NCBI GenBank assembly: GCA_937896505.1
Contig: CALBNP010000219.1
Span: 1-24,256, forward strand
Length of the DNA: 24,256 nucleotides
Source: an uncultured Bacteroidales bacterium
GTDB taxonomy: Bacteria > Bacteroidota > Bacteroidia > Bacteroidales > F082
Direction of reading: 5' to 3'
This document shows, piece by piece, positions 22,346 to 24,256 of the stretch. Positions within the stretch are counted from its first letter, which is position 1; every line of letters starts with the position of its first letter. The translations under genes were made by a program, and so were the position numbers. Below the pieces are notes generated by a model that saw nothing but the letters and a program-made list of their open reading frames with translations, was not told where the DNA came from and did no database searches.

Positions 22346-23788
22346 ATGACTAGAAGCAAGATAAAAAAACAACCCGAATACCTTGAAGACGTGCTTATCG
22401 TCGATGCCGGATCAGAAGGCATGTCGGTGGCAAAACCCGAAGGGAAAGTCGTCTTCATCCCCTTTGGTGTCCCAGGCGACATCGTTGACATTGAAGTGTT
22501 TAAGCGCAAGAAGAACTTCTTCGAGGGTCGCATCGTGAACTTCAAGAAATACTCCGAGAAGCGCACACAGCCCGTCTGCGAGCATTTTGGCCTCTGCGGT
22601 GGATGCAAGTGGCAGCACATGGATTACCAATGGCAAATACAATACAAACAGAAGCAAGTGAAGGACAACTTCGACCGCATCGGAAAGATTGAGTATCCCG
22701 AAATCAGGCCGATATTGGGTTGCGAACGTATCTTCTTCTACCGCAACAAGCTGGAATATGCCTTCAGCAACCGCAAATGGCTCACCGATGGCGCTCCCGT
22801 CGGCACGCACGACGAGGAAGCCTGCAAAGGCGTAGGGTTCCACCTCCCCCAGCTCTTCGACCGCGTCGTTGACATCGAGAAATGCCATCTGCAAGCCGAT
22901 CCTTCCAACGACATCCGTCTGTTTGTCAGGAAGTTCACGTTAGAAAGAAAGATATCCTACTACAACGTCCGTGCCCACGAAGGACTGATGCGCAACCTCG
23001 TCATCCGCTGCAACTCGAAGGGCGAGTTCATGGTCATCCTTGTCATCAACGAGGAGAGTGCCGTGATACGCAACGAGCTCGTGCCCATGCTCGAAGCCGC
23101 CTTCCCTCAGATTGTCAGCTTGTTGCTCATCGTCAATTCCAAGTTGAACGACGTCATCAACGACCTGCCTTTCGAATGCCTGAAGGGCGACCCGTTCCTC
23201 ATCGAGACGATGCAGTCGCCACGCCCAGGTTTCGACGACCTCAAGTTCCGTATCGGACCAGTGTCGTTCTTCCAGACCAATGTCTATCAGGCGGAAAGGC
23301 TATATCGCACCGCTTTCGACTTGGCAGACGTGAAGGGCGATGAACTGATGTATGACCTCTACACGGGCACGGGTACCATAGCCCAATACTTCTCACGCTT
23401 CGTGAAGAAGGTCGTCGGCATCGAGTATGTCGAAGAAGCCATCCGCGACGCCAAGGTCAACGCCGAAATCAACGGCATCACCAACTGCACGTTCTATGCT
23501 GGCGACATGGCAAAGGTGCTCACCGACGACTTCATCGCCGCCAACGGCACGCCCGACTTCATCGTCACCGACCCGCCACGTGCCGGCATGGCCGAGAGCG
23601 TAGTGGAACAGCTGCTGAAGATTCGTGCCAAGAAGATTGTCTATGTCAGCTGCAACCCAGCCACCCAAGCCCGCGACCTCCAACTCATGGATGCCGCTTA
23701 CCAGGTGATGGCCGTGCAGCCCGTCGATATGTTCCCGCATACGAGCCATATTGAGTGCGTGGTGCTGTTGAGTAAAGGACATAATTGA
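22346..23788 (+). CDS. rlmD: 23S rRNA (uracil-C5)-methyltransferase, RlmD/RlmCD (RumA) family
   Basis: A 480-residue SAM-dependent tRNA/rRNA uracil-C5 methyltransferase. It has an N-terminal TRAM RNA-binding domain (about 11-70, 'GMSVAKPEGKVVFIPFGVPGDIV'), then iron-sulfur ligands CEHFGLCGGCKW (Cys 78, 84, 87) with a probable fourth Cys in 'DIEKCHLQAD'. The Rossmann methyltransferase domain reads 'MYDLYTGTGTIAQYFS', 'VGIEYVEEAI' and 'FIVTDPPRAG'. The catalytic nucleophile is the Cys in 'VYVSCNPATQARDL', and the base Glu lies in 'TSHIECVVLL'. In most bacteria such proteins methylate U1939 of 23S rRNA (sometimes also U747), so the gene symbol is by family. The start at 22346 was chosen over an in-frame ATG at 22301 within the ATPase gene, given the -7 box just upstream. 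Confidence 0.93.
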   Translation: MTRSKIKKQPEYLEDVLIVDAGSEGMSVAKPEGKVVFIPFGVPGDIVDIEVFKRKKNFFEGRIVNFKKYSEKRTQPVCEHFGLCGGCKWQHMDYQWQIQYKQKQVKDNFDRIGKIEYPEIRPILGCERIFFYRNKLEYAFSNRKWLTDGAPVGTHDEEACKGVGFHLPQLFDRVVDIEKCHLQADPSNDIRLFVRKFTLERKISYYNVRAHEGLMRNLVIRCNSKGEFMVILVINEESAVIRNELVPMLEAAFPQIVSLLLIVNSKLNDVINDLPFECLKGDPFLIETMQSPRPGFDDLKFRIGPVSFFQTNVYQAERLYRTAFDLADVKGDELMYDLYTGTGTIAQYFSRFVKKVVGIEYVEEAIRDAKVNAEINGITNCTFYAGDMAKVLTDDFIAANGTPDFIVTDPPRAGMAESVVEQLLKIRAKKIVYVSCNPATQARDLQLMDAAYQVMAVQPVDMFPHTSHIECVVLLSKGHN

Positions 23789-23811
23789 ATTAAAGAGAAA
23801 AGGAGAGAAGA

Positions 23812-24256
23812 ATGAACATACAGCCATGTGAAGAACATTACAGAATATATGAAGATTTTGTAAGAGATTTAAGACATGATGACAGATATCCATTTATAAA
23901 GAACGTTAATGATTATAATGGAGAATCTGTAATTAAATTGTGTCCGTCTCAACATCAATTTGTTACATCATATCAGCAAAAAAAGATTACAGATAACTTT
24001 TGTGAGTTTCTTTTGAAAGAAACATATCCCATTGTTGAAATGCAGGTGTGTACTATTGCAAACCAAAAAGTATTTGATGCCATTTGCCACCAAAACAATT
24101 TGGGATCGTTGCGCATCAAATGCTTTAACGGAGCGGATATCTCCGAAATTGTCAAACTGACTAATCTAAAGAAATTGTTCATTGAAAGCGGCACAGCCAT
24201 AGAAGATATTTCTTCTTTGGCTGATTTGAAACAACTTGAAGTCTTAATATTAGGAG
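23812..24256 (+). CDS. Partial leucine-rich-repeat protein gene, truncated by window edge
   Basis: An open frame starts at ATG 23812 and is still open at the window end, giving 148 complete codons without a stop. Residues 1-75 (MNIQPCEEHYRIYEDFVRDL, then a mixed region with 'KLCPSQHQFVTSYQQKKITDNF') match nothing I know. From about residue 98 leucine-rich repeats appear: 'LGSLRIKCFNGADISEIV', 'LTNLKKLFIESGTAIEDIS', 'SLADLKQLEVLILG', each of about 21-24 residues. The first part uses AT-rich codons (AGA, ATA, TAT, GAT, TTT, TTA) unlike the GC-richer genes before it. A strong Shine-Dalgarno-like AAAGGAGAG lies about 5-13 nt before the ATG, which is unusual in this phylum. It is 23 bp after rlmD. 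It could be an acquired accessory gene; its role cannot be judged without the rest. Confidence 0.75.
   Translation, partial: MNIQPCEEHYRIYEDFVRDLRHDDRYPFIKNVNDYNGESVIKLCPSQHQFVTSYQQKKITDNFCEFLLKETYPIVEMQVCTIANQKVFDAICHQNNLGSLRIKCFNGADISEIVKLTNLKKLFIESGTAIEDISSLADLKQLEVLILG

Noticed and set aside
1..24256. tRNA, rRNA, insertion sequence or prophage
   Set aside because: No cloverleaf, rRNA-like stretch, transposase or phage structural gene was recognised; a covariance-model scan would be needed to exclude small RNAs.

Overview
The window comes from a Bacteroidales-type bacterium (phylum Bacteroidota), probably a gut or rumen lineage. The main evidence is the promoters. At least nine upstream regions carry the -7 element TAnnTTTG that is typical of this phylum's primary sigma factor, usually ending 5-50 nt before a start codon. 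Gene content agrees: an Oar-like TonB-dependent receptor, a GH127-type glycoside hydrolase, a DUF4143 ATPase, and a mutL / rhomboid / rhomboid / EEP-hydrolase cluster. No 16S gene or tRNA is present, so genus cannot be assigned.

Layout. (1) 90-3053, plus strand: a tightly overlapping operon of a GNAT acetyltransferase, the endolytic transglycosylase MltG and a phosphomannomutase/phosphoglucomutase. (2) 3106-5132: a small TPR lipoprotein, a convergent MORN-type repeat protein, recR, and an 81-residue putative ribbon-helix-helix protein. (3) 5228-6085: a PsuK-like PfkB kinase, then an unusual nest of inverted repeats (6086-6243). (4) 6255-12581, minus strand: a small membrane protein, mutL, two rhomboid-family genes, an EEP-fold hydrolase and glmM, probably mostly one transcription unit. 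(5) 12632-16235: divergent promoters, then a large TonB-dependent receptor with strongly biased codon use, closed by a textbook terminator. (6) 16238-18232, minus: a secreted GH127/DUF1680 enzyme. (7) 18326-20985, plus: a TPR protein, a PF06695 membrane protein and aroE with 4-bp gaps. (8) 20990-22328: an AT-rich region with about 52-bp periodic repeats, leading into a DUF4143 ATPase. (9) 22346-23788: a TRAM/Fe-S 23S rRNA uracil-C5 methyltransferase. (10) 23812-end: the start of an AT-rich leucine-rich-repeat gene that runs off the window.

Most of the window is core housekeeping: cell-wall and sugar-phosphate metabolism (mltG, PMM/PGM, glmM), DNA repair (recR, mutL), the shikimate pathway (aroE) and rRNA modification. 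The less ordinary parts are the periodic repeat array in front of the DUF4143 gene, the nested intergenic repeats at 6086-6243, the tandem rhomboids (one GASG, one GASA) and the compositionally foreign LRR gene at the right edge. I do not see a CRISPR array, an insertion sequence, a phage module or a clearly recognisable defence system. No wholly new system can be claimed from this sequence alone.
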